This document shows positions 45,942 to 56,050 of a stretch of DNA of 64,000 nt, in pieces (positions within the stretch are counted from its first letter, which is position 1; every line of letters begins with the position of its first letter). Location: NCBI GenBank assembly GCA_037042185.1, contig JAXQJY010000026.1, positions 992,001-1,056,000 on the forward strand, in the 5' to 3' direction. The DNA is from Sordariomycetes sp. S80-01Y (Eukaryota; Ascomycota; Sordariomycetes). Made by a program: the position numbers and the translations under genes. Below the pieces are notes generated by a model, which saw nothing but the letters and a program-made list of their open reading frames with translations, was not told the origin of the DNA and did no database searches.

Positions 45942-46681
45942 ATGGCGACAACAACAAAAACAACAAAAACAACAGAGCAATCTTTTGTGAGTCCCTCATG
46001 CAGAACTGGAGGCGCATCCGAACTGTTGCTGACCCTCCGCAGCACCTCTTCTCGAAACTGCCTCCAGAGCTGCGCCTGCGCATCTGGTCCCTCAACCTCC
46101 CCGCCTCGCGCCTCATCCCCGTGAACTGCCTCACAGACCTCTCCTCCTCGCCCGCCGCCTCCAGCACCGGGGCCTCGCCCGGCTGCACCTCCGCGGCCCC
46201 GATACCGTCCAACCTGCACGCCTGCAGCGAGTCGCGCGCCCACGCCCTCGACACGCGGTACGAGCACTCCCTGTCCTTTGCGCGCTCGCCGCCCGCCCTG
46301 CTGCTCGACCCGCGCGCCGACGTGCTCTACTTCCCGCGCCTCGACGGCTTCATGGCCTCGGCCTCCAACTTCCACGCCGCCGTCACGCTATGCGCGCCGG
46401 CCGACCTGCGCGCCGTGGAGCGCCTGGCCCTGCACGGGGACGTCTTTGGCACGGGCACCGGCGAGGCTGACGACGCCTTCTACTGGAGCGGCCTCGCCGT
46501 CGAGCGCACCGTCGAGGTCCTCGGCCTGGTGAGGGAGCGGCTGGCGGGCGTCGACGAGGTCGTCTTCGTGAGCAGGAGGGGGTCGCATCGGGTGACCAGG
46601 CTGGAAGAGCAGGTCGCCTGTGCCATCCGCGACATGGACTGGAAGGACTGTCCGCCGTGGAGCGTCATGGAGGAGCCTTGA
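45942..46681 (+). CDS. 2EXR-domain fungal protein, 227 aa
   Basis: Exons 45942-45986 and 46043-46681 around a 56-base intron (GTGAGT...GCTGAC...CAG). Exon 1 is a Thr/Lys low-complexity start made of repeated ACA/AAA codons. Exon 2 opens with HLFSKLPPELRLRIWSLNLPASRLI, the 2EXR motif (Phe-x-x-Leu-Pro-x-Glu-hydrophobic-Arg-x-x-Ile-Trp) common in large expanded families of filamentous fungi and of unknown biochemical role, somewhat F-box-like in its opening helix. Later features are CSESRAHALDTRYEHSL, a Cys-Glu-Ser/Arg block typical of these proteins, and YFPRLDGF. Codons are strongly C/G-ending. Accessory gene; no neighbour suggests a pathway. Confidence 0.83.
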
Positions 46682-47031
46682 GGGCGGGGCGCGAGCTGTG
46701 ACGCTCACTGCGAGATGCATGGTGAGCGCTGTACGTATTATGGCATTGAAATTGTATAAAAAGGCTGGCATGGGACGGACCGGAAGCATACTACAACCGT
46801 AGTGGGATACCAGGTACTGGGCGTTTTGGGTCTGCTTTTGGGCAAGCGACGGGTCGGATTCATGTGCATGCGTGTTAATCTTAATGGATTCTCGGAACAT
46901 TCAAATCGCTATGCTGTCTCGTTAAATGTGTTGCGTGCCTCGTACATGTCATTGCCAGGTCCGAACGTGTGCATGGGCAGAGCGCCATCCGCAGAGGCTC
47001 ATCGAGCTACGAGCTGCAGTCATGCTGCCAG
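46682..47031. other. Convergent spacer, 2EXR gene / acyltransferase-like gene
   Basis: 350 bases of 3' flanks. A TATAAAAAGG run near 46755 lies downstream of the 2EXR stop and is not tied to any gene. Nothing else seen. Confidence 0.6.
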
Positions 47032-49593
47032 TCATGTTGAATCGTGGCGTTGAGGCCCTCCCAGCCCGATCCCCTTCCTCCTCCCCCGAATCACAGCTCT
47101 CAGGCTCTTCCCCACGGCGTCCATGTCACCCAGCATCGTGATGTGACCCCTCTCGGTAGACACCCGGCCCCCCTTGACGACGGCGTACCCCTCCGGCAGC
47201 ATGGCCTCCTTTGCCAACACCACGCCGTCGCCCGCCCTGAAGAGCAGGTCGTCGTAGGCGTCGGCGCACGGGATGGCCTCTCGGCACGTCACCTGCGCGG
47301 CGTACACGGTAGGAGTGCTCTTGCCGTAGATGAGACTGAACGGGGGGTAGAGGTTCGAGGCCTGGTGGGAGGCGTCGTGCTGCGTCTCGGAGCGGAATTT
47401 CTTGGTGTCGGAAAGGACTCGGCTGAGGTAGGTCATGTACTTTGCGTGCTCTGGCGAGGACGGCGGCGGCGAGGCCGGCCCGGAAGGTTGCTGCGATTCG
47501 GAGCCGGGGTACATCTGCGGGGCCAGGGTGCGGTCCTTGTGACCCGTGGCGCTGTTCGTCTGCGGATCGTAGGATGAGCTTCCAAACCACTTCTCGGAGC
47601 TGCTCGCCGCCCGCGCCCTCAGACTCGTCGGCAGCAGGCTGCTCAAGCTTGGACTTCCGCCGCCTTGCTGCGGACGGTTGTAAGCCGGCAGCGTAGGTCC
47701 CATGCACGGGCTCAGACTCCACCTGGCCCATTCCTGGGGGTCGTAGAAGTCCACCGGGTATTCTTCCCCGGTGTTCTTGTCGACAAAGCAGAACCCGTCC
47801 TCGGGCAGGAAGACGAAGGACGTCCGCATGCTGAAGTTGACTTGGGCAGTGAGCAGCTTTTCGTTGAGAAGAACGACGTCGCCGTTGCGGAGGGGGCCGA
47901 GGATGTTGATGCAGCGCTGGGGCACGCCCGCGTAAACCACGCCGGAGAAGAGGTCTGGGCGTTGATTCACGGCGTGGCGGGTTATCATGCCGCCTAGGGA
48001 GTGGGCGATGACGACGGCGCCGCGGGACTCGGCAGGGACGCCCGGCTGGTTCGAGGGCAGGCCTTGGAGGAAGTCACGAAGTTTCCGCGAGAGAATGTGC
48101 GGGCTCAGACGCCAGTCGTAGCCGTAGTCCCAGACCCGCAGCTTGCCCGTCCTCGCGTTGTGGCAGTGGCGGAGCTTCTTGATCAGCTTCCTCGAGATGT
48201 CGATGGGGCCGATGTGGGAGAGCATGCCCGAGGGTTTGATGAATTCCTCCATGCGCAATTCGTCTTCTTCCTCGAGGCCGACCTCCAGGTTGACCTTGCG
48301 CATGTTGAAGCCCAGCTTGACGGGCGCCCAGCATTGCTGGTACGGCGGCTCCGCAAAGCGAAGGACCGAACCTCTCAGCCCCCCCATGATCACTATGTCA
48401 CCCGTCAAGTCCTCCAGCGCTGTGTCGAGTTCCGTATGGCCCGGTCCATGAGTCGCGCTCGCCGGTCCGTTGTCCAGGTTCGGTGACCTGCTAGTGGTTG
48501 CAGTGCCACCTAAGCCGTCGCTGGACGAATTCATCGACATGAAGCTCGGCGTGTGGATCTTTGGCAAGCCCGGAATCTTGAAGTTGGGTCTCTCGGGAAG
48601 GCTCTCCTTGATAGCCTGCAGCCTCATATTGACCATCTCCCTCACATCCTGGAACTGATCATCGTCTCCCAAAGAGCTGGCGCGCGACAGCGAGTGGTAC
48701 AAGATGCTCTCGTCAGACGTCACACGCCGTAAAACAGGTGGGCGATTAGCCGAGACGGGCGGTGCGCTAGTCTGGATCGAACTTGAGCGTCGATGCACAC
48801 CGGCCGGAGGGGGAAGCTGTCGCGGTCGTGTCGAGGGTCCGCTCGCTAGGGGAAGCGAGGAGTTGCTGGATATGGAGCGATGCGCGGGTGCGGGCCGAGC
48901 GGGAGGCGACAAAGAGCCATGTTTGTCGTTTGATGAGAAGAAGGAGCTCCCAAAAGAGGGCAGGAGGTGAGAAGGCGTGCTGAATGAGGGGAAGGCTCTC
49001 GAGAGGCGTTTGATGGCTTCTTGACCGGCAGAGCGCGAGCGGTTGCGGGTGGGACCGAAGGCTGACTCTAGGACGCCGCGACTGGGAAGCAGACGGTTTT
49101 GCCTGGATGATGAGGCTCCCGGTCGCGCATCCTTGTTGACTTGCAGTGTCTTGGGCCCCGTGTGCCATGGCGATGGAAGAGGTGCCCGCGACGGCGGTGG
49201 CACGGGCTCCCGACGCGGCATCTCACCCAAATGCAAGTCTGGCTTGTCGATGGGCGAGGCAGGCGTCTTAGTCTTGAAGTCCTCATCGTCTCCTTCATCC
49301 TCCTCCGGCAATGGCACGTCAAACATGCCGGAAAGTCCAGCCTTCTCCAACGCAGCCGCCTTCTCCATGGCAGGCGTGTGCGGCGAGGTGAGATGGCTGG
49401 CAGCCGCGCTCATGGCAGGCTGTAACACGGCTTGGGCGCCATCCTGATCCTCCACCCCGTCCAGCCCAAGATCTGGGGATATGTTTCCCTCATCGTCGGG
49501 AGTGCCCGGGCTGGGTGGTGAGGCGCTGCCGTGGTCGCTGTCGGTCCTGATGGGCAGCTGAAGCGACCGCGCGTTCGAAACGGCAGAAGTCAT
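47032..49593 (-). CDS. LCAT/PDAT-like alpha/beta-hydrolase (acyltransferase or phospholipase), 853 aa, intronless
   Basis: A single uninterrupted exon. The first 390 residues are Ser/Pro-rich and acidic or basic by turns and look disordered, with many possible phosphosites. From about 395 an alpha/beta-hydrolase related to lecithin:cholesterol acyltransferase begins: GDIVIMGGLRGSVLRF, WDYGYDWRLSPHILSRKLRDFL, then the nucleophile elbow AHSLGGM with Ser532. HAVNQRPDLFSGVVYAGVPQRC follows, typical of this group. A later GDGVVLAKEAMLPEGY block would carry the Asp, and RGHITMLGD the His, of the triad, as in LCAT relatives. No signal peptide or membrane helix is seen, unlike yeast PDAT, so a cytosolic or peripheral enzyme is inferred. 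Lipid substrate unknown. Confidence 0.88.
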   Translation of the reverse strand: MTSAVSNARSLQLPIRTDSDHGSASPPSPGTPDDEGNISPDLGLDGVEDQDGAQAVLQPAMSAAASHLTSPHTPAMEKAAALEKAGLSGMFDVPLPEEDEGDDEDFKTKTPASPIDKPDLHLGEMPRREPVPPPSRAPLPSPWHTGPKTLQVNKDARPGASSSRQNRLLPSRGVLESAFGPTRNRSRSAGQEAIKRLSRAFPSFSTPSHLLPSFGSSFFSSNDKHGSLSPPARPAPAHRSISSNSSLPLASGPSTRPRQLPPPAGVHRRSSSIQTSAPPVSANRPPVLRRVTSDESILYHSLSRASSLGDDDQFQDVREMVNMRLQAIKESLPERPNFKIPGLPKIHTPSFMSMNSSSDGLGGTATTSRSPNLDNGPASATHGPGHTELDTALEDLTGDIVIMGGLRGSVLRFAEPPYQQCWAPVKLGFNMRKVNLEVGLEEEDELRMEEFIKPSGMLSHIGPIDISRKLIKKLRHCHNARTGKLRVWDYGYDWRLSPHILSRKLRDFLQGLPSNQPGVPAESRGAVVIAHSLGGMITRHAVNQRPDLFSGVVYAGVPQRCINILGPLRNGDVVLLNEKLLTAQVNFSMRTSFVFLPEDGFCFVDKNTGEEYPVDFYDPQEWARWSLSPCMGPTLPAYNRPQQGGGSPSLSSLLPTSLRARAASSSEKWFGSSSYDPQTNSATGHKDRTLAPQMYPGSESQQPSGPASPPPSSPEHAKYMTYLSRVLSDTKKFRSETQHDASHQASNLYPPFSLIYGKSTPTVYAAQVTCREAIPCADAYDDLLFRAGDGVVLAKEAMLPEGYAVVKGGRVSTERGHITMLGDMDAVGKSLRAVIRGRRKGIGLGGPQRHDST

Positions 49594-51516
49594 GGCGGCG
49601 GCGAGCTATTGCTATCCTGCAGTACGGGCAGAATAAAGAATGAGACAAAGAGCGGCCTTGTCAAGTCGCGACCGACGCCGCAGTCTGGTGTGATGATGAT
49701 GTCCGTCCAGAAAGGATTCTGCTCTCAATGCAGAACATTACCGCATCCGGCAAGCCGCGAGGTCGAGCAAGGCAGTGCAGCGACAATCAGCGGCCAATGA
49801 TCGATCCTGTGTAGTAAGACGCAATCCGAGCGAAGCGAGGTGAGAAGAAGTGAGGGCATCACATCTCAAGTCGAGGGCTGAAAAGAACAGATGCCAGATG
49901 TTGGTCAGCAAGGGCTGATGTCGGCACTACCTTATTTACCAGCAGGGACGTAGCGGGCCTGGGCTGGTCAGGATCCTAGGCGTCCGGCGGAGGGGCCCTA
50001 AACCCGTTTCCACGAAAGGAGATTTCGCGATTGGGCAGACGCCGGAAAGGCACCGCAATTAGCCTCCCAGGGGACCAATTGTTTGGCTGATAAAGGGCGG
50101 AGCGCGATGGACGTCGACAGAAACCTGCCGCTCCCGAACGTCCCGGTTCGTTGCGGATGTCGAGAGAGTCCAGCTAATTCCGACTGAACCGCCGCTGGCT
50201 GATGGTCAGCCTCTGGAGAGAAGACGCCCGAACGGACGCAGGCTTCATCACGGCGGTGCGTGGAGGCTGGCTCGATTAGCGAGGCACAGCTCGTGCTTTG
50301 GCACACCGACTCGTCGCGCCGGTGCAGCGATTCGAGGGCCCAAACAGTCTGACGTTAACGATGACCTCATGTTGGATGCGACGCGTCCAAGGCAATGCAC
50401 GGCGGACTGCATCTCGGCGCACCATCATCGACTTCTCGAAGACGTCGATCTGTGCTCAATCGACGATTCCACGCGCCCCGCTGGGCAGAGATCTTCAAGG
50501 GTCGCGGGCCCGGACAGATGAGGTCGGCCGGATCTGCTGCAACATGCGAAAGCGAGGGTTCCGAGGGGAACGACGCACGACATGGAGGGTGTCTTCGGCC
50601 ACTGATTCGTGAAGGGTAGCGTGTGGGGGATGTTGGCGGAGTTTGCGAAACCCCCACAGTCCGCGGCATCAGCCTCTGTGGCCCGCGGGGTGTGATGCCA
50701 CCGTTAGTGGGTTGGGAAGCCATGGATCAGCCACGACATGCCTGCACCTCTGCCCTCTTTCCTAAAACATACCTGGAGTTTCCGGGGAAGGCACTGCTGT
50801 ATTGCTCTGAGATAGCTCAGGTATGACGACAGCTTTGGGCAGGCACCTCTCACAGGCAGCAAAATCAAGGTTCTTCATATCCGGAAGGAACCATCCACGG
50901 TGGAGGAGCCGTGAGAGACAGCTAATTGAGTTGTCATTGTGTGTCTCGAGGAACTCTGGTGCGCCTTGAGACGGTTTGGAAGTTTCGCATTTCTGCCAGT
51001 ATCTGCAGGATGAATGTACACAGCGCTCGACAGTGGTAACATTTGGCGACCCAGTACTTTATGTCACTTCCATGCTTTTCATGACAGGTTGAACACGTAA
51101 CCTAGCCCTACCAGAACACCCGAGAAGAGATGCTGGTATAGGGACAAGGACTTCCCGAGCCTCGGAAAGTGCGAATCGACAACAAAGACGGGCAAGACAG
51201 CATTTAAAACCCCAGCCGTTGCTGGTCCATCTCTCCACGTGGTGGTCTAGGTTAAGTCAATTGGTGAGGCCCGACCCCGGACCCTCCCCTGCCGATCCCT
51301 GCCGCCGACGATGACATAATCCCGACTTCGCCGCTCACCGTCGCCAACGCCCCTCCAACCTCGGACAGTCGTCTGGATCCTGCATCTCTCCACGGAGCCA
51401 TTGAGTCTGCCCGAGAGGTATCGCAGGCCGGGAAGCGTGTCAATACAGAAGCACTCAGTGACTAGCGACTGCCGAGACACCACCTGCCCTCCCAGCCATC
51501 GTCCATAGCCGCCATC
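49594..51516. other. 1.9-kb divergent promoter region, acyltransferase-like / histidine phosphatase
   Basis: No frame with a domain. The part next to 49593 is probably the long leader of the intronless gene. CT-rich sequence precedes the phosphatase ATG. I found no RNA gene or repeat. Confidence 0.55.
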
Positions 51517-53052
51517 ATGTCCACCATAACCCCCCGCCCTCCCTACACCGACACCGAACTCAACGCTCTCTACCCTCCCCAGCTGAACCTCCAACTCGTC
51601 CAGGTCCTCCTCCGCCACGGCGAGCGCACCCCGGTCACCCCTCGCTTTCAGAACACCGGCCTGCCCGCCTTCTGGCCCTACTGTGCCGCCGCCCGACACC
51701 TGCGATCCGCCATCTACGACCCAGACACCGAGACCTTCTCTGCGCTGGCATGGAAGCGCCGCTTCGAGACCTTTGGCCCGAACGATGCGCCGGCTATCGC
51801 TACAGGCCCCAAGGGCGAACTGGACAACATCTGCGACATGGGCATGTTGACGGACAAGGGGAGGGAGACCACGACCGCGCTGGGCAAGAGGCTGAGGAGC
51901 TTGTACGTTGACCGGTTGGGATTCTTGCCCCCTTCGCTCGGGCCCTCGAACGCAGACTCCCTGTACCTGCGGTCGACACCGATCCCCCGCGCTCTGGAGT
52001 CCATGCAGCAGGCGTTGCACGGCCTTTACCCTCCGCACACGCGTGCCGCCGAGCTGACCGAGGTCAACATGCTGGCGCGCCCCATCGGCGACGAGACTCT
52101 TTTCCCCAACGAAGGCAACTGCAGGCGCTTTGCCGTCCTCGCGCGCGCTTTCGCCCAGCGCGCCGCGGACAGGTGGAACGACACCGAAGAGATGGCGTAC
52201 CTGACGAGGAAACTGGGCAAGTACATGCCCGAAGACAGCCCCAAGGTCGCCGTGGACGGCAAGCCCAGACTCTCGGGGCTGATGGACACGATAAACGCCA
52301 CTGCCGCGCATGGCCCCGAGACCAAGCTGCCCAAGGAATTCTACGACCCCAAGGTCAAGTCCATCATCGAGACGATTGGAGTTGAGGAGTGGTACGCTGG
52401 GTACCGCGAGAGCCAGGAGTACCGCACCGTTGGCATTGGAGGCCTTCTCGGTGATGTGGTTGCCCGCATGGTTGGCAGCATCGAGCACTCTACCGCCGAC
52501 GGCTCGTACGAGGTCCAGACTGCCAAGGGGCAGGCCATGCCAGTTCGCTTTGGCCTGAGCGGCTGCCACGACACCACGCTTGCCGCCATCCTGTCGTCGC
52601 TCGGCGCCTTCGGTCACGACCAGTGGCCGCCCTTCACATCGCACATTGCCGTCGAGCTCTTCCGCCACAACTCGACACCCCAGATCCCCATCTCGTCCAG
52701 ATCTTCCTCGTGGCTGCCTGCCTTCCTCGGCGGCGGCAGCAGCCCCAAGTCGTCGCCGCCTGGCGTACCCCCTCCAGGCGGCATCGGACGCACCGGGACC
52801 CCCGAGCTCTCGGACGGGCAGCGGAAGTCGCTGGAGGGTTACTACGTCCGTCTGCGATACAACGATGAGCCCGTGACCATCCCCGGGTGCAAGCTGCCGG
52901 GCAACCATCTCGAGGGCGATGAGTCCTTCTGCACCCTCACGGCCTTCAAGTCCATCGTGGACAAGTTCACGCCCACCGACTGGCGGCAGCAATGTCGGGC
53001 GAACATCAACGCGCCCGCTTTCCCTTCCAAGGACGAACCAGCCGGCTTCTGA
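51517..53052 (+). CDS. Histidine acid phosphatase family protein, no signal peptide, 511 aa, intronless
   Basis: The branch-2 histidine phosphatase motif RHGERTP is at 33-39, with the phosphorylated His34, and the catalytic His-Asp pair is in SGCHDTTL (351-352), so both halves of the active site are intact. LRSTPIPRALESMQQALHGLYP matches the eukaryotic intracellular acid-phosphatase-like group. There is no N-terminal hydrophobic signal (it begins MSTITPRPPYTDTELN), which separates it from secreted fungal phytases and PHO5-type enzymes. A Ser/Pro/Gly-rich loop (about 385-425) interrupts the fold between FLGG and LSDGQRKSLEGYY. Substrate unknown; small phosphate esters or phosphorylated sugars are possible. 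Third positions are strongly C/G, which also leaves a long open frame on the opposite strand. Confidence 0.92.
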   Translation: MSTITPRPPYTDTELNALYPPQLNLQLVQVLLRHGERTPVTPRFQNTGLPAFWPYCAAARHLRSAIYDPDTETFSALAWKRRFETFGPNDAPAIATGPKGELDNICDMGMLTDKGRETTTALGKRLRSLYVDRLGFLPPSLGPSNADSLYLRSTPIPRALESMQQALHGLYPPHTRAAELTEVNMLARPIGDETLFPNEGNCRRFAVLARAFAQRAADRWNDTEEMAYLTRKLGKYMPEDSPKVAVDGKPRLSGLMDTINATAAHGPETKLPKEFYDPKVKSIIETIGVEEWYAGYRESQEYRTVGIGGLLGDVVARMVGSIEHSTADGSYEVQTAKGQAMPVRFGLSGCHDTTLAAILSSLGAFGHDQWPPFTSHIAVELFRHNSTPQIPISSRSSSWLPAFLGGGSSPKSSPPGVPPPGGIGRTGTPELSDGQRKSLEGYYVRLRYNDEPVTIPGCKLPGNHLEGDESFCTLTAFKSIVDKFTPTDWRQQCRANINAPAFPSKDEPAGF

Positions 53053-53644
53053 GGTGGCTGGCAGGCTCAGTTGGAGGGAACGAAACACACCGCATACCAG
53101 GGCGTTAAGGGTCTCGTTACGGCTGTATACATTGCATTACCTAGATTGGCAACCCCCAAATAGAAGTGGGCGTTGCGCTCGCTCCATGTTGCGATAGATG
53201 CAGAAAGCAGGTGAACAAAAAGAAAGGTAGTTTCAATGACTACACTACACTATTCCATAGCAGCCCAACCAATACTCCTGGATAAGACATGTGCATATAT
53301 GTGTTTGTTCCGATGTCCTCATCCGCAGAACCCATCCTACAGCCAACCCAGCATGCCTTTTTCACATGAATCCATGACAGACAGACCGCCGCTTCGCAGC
53401 GCTGATCGTTCGCTCCATGCATATAATCTCGTCTCCTCCGCTTCTTGTTCTCCTCTTCGGTCTTCCTTAATCTCCCCATTACCCCCGCAAGCAAAACCCA
53501 TCATGTACACCGAAAAGTAAGACGGCAAAGTAACAGTTAACTAGAAAAGCGAATTCGAGAAGTCCGACAGATATTAGACCGCGAGGTGCCGCGGCGATTA
53601 CAACAAAGTAGGGCAATTCGATTTCCATATCATCCTCGAACTCA
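53053..53644. other. Convergent intergenic, phosphatase / RRM protein
   Basis: 592 bases of 3' flank, more A/T-rich than the genes. No feature recognised. Confidence 0.6.
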
Positions 53645-56050
53645 TTAGTTGGCCACCTCTTCCTCGACCCATCCGTTCAATCCGCCCTGCAGGCCGAGGC
53701 CGAACCCACCCATGCCGCCGCCGTAGCTCGCCTGGTACTGGTGTCCGCGGCGCTGAGCCTGGTCGTCGCCGCTTCCGTTGCTCCCTGGGACGCTGTTCGG
53801 GCTGTTGCCGCCGTTTTCGAAACCGGGCGCCAGGACTGGCAAGCTCACAGCTCTGCTGTGCTGAGAGCGCGACGGGGCGAGAAGCCCACCGATGGTGGTC
53901 GCGCCCGAGACTGCGCCGTTTTGCGGGAAGCCATTCGAGATGCTAGCAGACTGTCCATGACCGCCGACCTGGCCCTGCTGAGGCACTTCGATGCCCAGAT
54001 CGCTGGGCGACTGCTGAGCTGTGCCGAAGAGGGCGCTCTGCTGAGCAGCCAGGTGATGTTGCTGATGGTGCTGCTGCTGCTGAGCCTGCTGCGAGAGCTG
54101 ATTCAAGTACATCGTCAGGGGGTTGTTGTTGGGGCCGTAGGCGCCCGAGCCCTGACCGTTTGTAGGCGAGCCGCCGTTCTGAGCGTGGGGTGGAGGTGAG
54201 GTCCCGCCGTCACCGCGAGGAGACTGCGAGTGCTGCATCTGGCGGGGCGCATTGCCACAGCGGTCCTTGCCGAAGTTGACCTTGAACTTCCTATACTCGT
54301 CCTTGCCCCTAATAGCCTCGATGGCCTTGATGGCATTTGCAATGTTGGTGAAGTTGACAAAGGCGCAGCTCTTCTCACGCAGGGTGTTGACAAGCTCGAT
54401 CTCGCCGTACTCGGAGAAGTCCTGGCGCAGGCGCTCCTCGGTCCACGTCTCGTCGAGGTTGCCGATGTAGACGTTTCGCGACGCACCGCCGCTAACGGCC
54501 ATGGCGATGGCCGGAGGAAGGGCGCCAGAGTGCTTGCCCCAGCCGATCTTGAGGCGACGGTTGTGGATCATGAGACCCTGCAGGTTGCTGAGAGCGTAGA
54601 AAGAGGCTGCCGCAGTAGGGTCGATGAACGTAACGAAGCAGATGTGTTTGTCGGGGATGTAGCGGATGTGATGGAGCAGGCCTCCACGGACAACATTGCA
54701 GATCTCCTCGATGGTCGTCTCAGGGTGAATGTTACCCAGGTAGATGGTCCTGTTTCCGAGGTTGTTAATGCCGCCAGCAGTAGTGGCGACCGCAGCGGCA
54801 GCGACCGATTGCTGAGCCAGGGCGTTCGAGATGAGATCGCGGTCGGCACCGGTCAACGTGTGGGCGTAGCCGGGAGAGATACCCAGGTACTGAGCAGCGT
54901 TCTGCTGCTGCGTCTTGGAGACGTAGGCGCAACGGTCCTTGCCGTAGTATACACGGCGAGGCGCCTGCCACTTGGGCTCTTGAGGCAACTGTCCAACGGC
55001 CTTGATGGCGTTGGCGATCGAGAGGTAGTGCACAAAGGCAATGTTCTTCTCGCGGACAAGCTTGACGGTGTCAATGGCGCCAAACTTGCCCAGGTCCTCG
55101 CGAATCTCATCCTCCGTGACATCCTCCGCAAGGTTCCCGAGGTAGACGTTACGGGACGCACCAGACTGCTGAACAGCCAATGCCACAGACGTGGGGACCT
55201 GCGACGGCTTGCCCCACCCGACCTTGATGTCCTGTCCCTTGATGCAGAGCTTTTTCAAGATGGCATCCGAGTGGAAGTGCGTGGCGGAGCTGGCGTCGAG
55301 GAACGAGATGAAGGCGCAGTTCTTGTCGGGCAGCAGGCGAACGGACTCGATCTGTCCACTCCTGACGTGTCCCAAGATCTCCTCAGCGGTCGTGTCCGGG
55401 GGGATGTTGCCGAGGTATACGGTGCGGCTCGTACCGGTCACGGCCGCGTTCATCTGGACGGGGGAGCTGGGCTGCATCGGGGCCTGCATGGGGTAGTTGC
55501 CGGTAGGCGACTGAGGAGGCGGGTAGAACTGGGGAGCGCCGTAGGCCGATGGAGAAACCATGGCCTGGTACTGCTGTGGCGACATATTCTGCTGGACAGG
55601 GCTAGGAACGCCGCCGTTCTGCTGCTGATGCCCCATCTGCTGCTGGTTCATCTGTTGATGCTGCTGCTGCTGCTGCTGAGCCTGGAAGTTGGGCAGGTTC
55701 TGGAACTGAGGGCTGCCAAAGGTGGCGGGCGAGCCGGGCTGGAAAGGGCTGCCAAGAAGCAGCTGCGAAGGCAGCAGAGGCGTGAACTGCATATCAAAAG
55801 CCGTACCGGGGGTCTGCAAGTCGGTGCCCTGGGCAGGCATCGCCTGAGCCTGGTTCATGGTCTGGGTGTTCAGCGAGGGCACGTTGCCGCGGCGCGGGTG
55901 ACGGTCGGCAAAGCCGGACACGTTGGAGGTGAAGGCCCCGTGAGAGAAACCAGTGTCGCTGTTGGACGGTTTCGACTGGTGGCCGAATCGTCCTCCGTGG
56001 CCGTGGCCGTGGCCCCTTCCCTGGCCGACGGGTCCGTTGAGATCCTGCAT
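53645..56050 (-). CDS. MRN1: RNA-binding protein with four RRMs, Nrd1/Mrn1 type, 801 aa
   Basis: S. pombe Nrd1 and budding-yeast Mrn1 bind mRNAs and restrain sexual differentiation or stress responses. The N-terminal 200 residues are Gly/His and Gln-rich, with a polyQ tract. Four RRMs follow at roughly 209-285, 301-378, 440-515 and 528-608. Each has an RNP2 of the type TVYLGNI or NVYIGNL and an RNP1 such as NCAFISFLD, NIAFVHYLS, HICFVTFID and SCAFVNFTN. The order of repeats (two ending in VGWGK/IGWGK, two ending in FGKDRC/YGKDRC) is exactly that of Nrd1. The C terminus is again Gln/Gly-rich and ends VEEEVAN. The ATG at 56050 is the first in frame; the frame stays open another 72 codons upstream without one, so a 5' exon or non-ATG start is possible. 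Confidence 0.92.
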   Translation of the reverse strand: MQDLNGPVGQGRGHGHGHGGRFGHQSKPSNSDTGFSHGAFTSNVSGFADRHPRRGNVPSLNTQTMNQAQAMPAQGTDLQTPGTAFDMQFTPLLPSQLLLGSPFQPGSPATFGSPQFQNLPNFQAQQQQQQHQQMNQQQMGHQQQNGGVPSPVQQNMSPQQYQAMVSPSAYGAPQFYPPPQSPTGNYPMQAPMQPSSPVQMNAAVTGTSRTVYLGNIPPDTTAEEILGHVRSGQIESVRLLPDKNCAFISFLDASSATHFHSDAILKKLCIKGQDIKVGWGKPSQVPTSVALAVQQSGASRNVYLGNLAEDVTEDEIREDLGKFGAIDTVKLVREKNIAFVHYLSIANAIKAVGQLPQEPKWQAPRRVYYGKDRCAYVSKTQQQNAAQYLGISPGYAHTLTGADRDLISNALAQQSVAAAAVATTAGGINNLGNRTIYLGNIHPETTIEEICNVVRGGLLHHIRYIPDKHICFVTFIDPTAAASFYALSNLQGLMIHNRRLKIGWGKHSGALPPAIAMAVSGGASRNVYIGNLDETWTEERLRQDFSEYGEIELVNTLREKSCAFVNFTNIANAIKAIEAIRGKDEYRKFKVNFGKDRCGNAPRQMQHSQSPRGDGGTSPPPHAQNGGSPTNGQGSGAYGPNNNPLTMYLNQLSQQAQQQQHHQQHHLAAQQSALFGTAQQSPSDLGIEVPQQGQVGGHGQSASISNGFPQNGAVSGATTIGGLLAPSRSQHSRAVSLPVLAPGFENGGNSPNSVPGSNGSGDDQAQRRGHQYQASYGGGMGGFGLGLQGGLNGWVEEEVAN
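55655..55685 (-). repeat. Coding CAG/CTG triplet run (polyQ) in the RRM gene
   Basis: A run of CTG triplets on the plus strand encodes consecutive Gln, then His-Gln, on the minus strand, in the disordered N-terminal region before RRM1. Likely length-variable. Confidence 0.8.

Noticed and set aside
51247-53088. Open frame of about 613 codons on the minus strand opposite the histidine phosphatase
   Set aside because: Caused by codon bias of the real gene. The translation is Gly/Arg/Val-rich without motifs, while the plus strand has RHGERTP and HDTTL.
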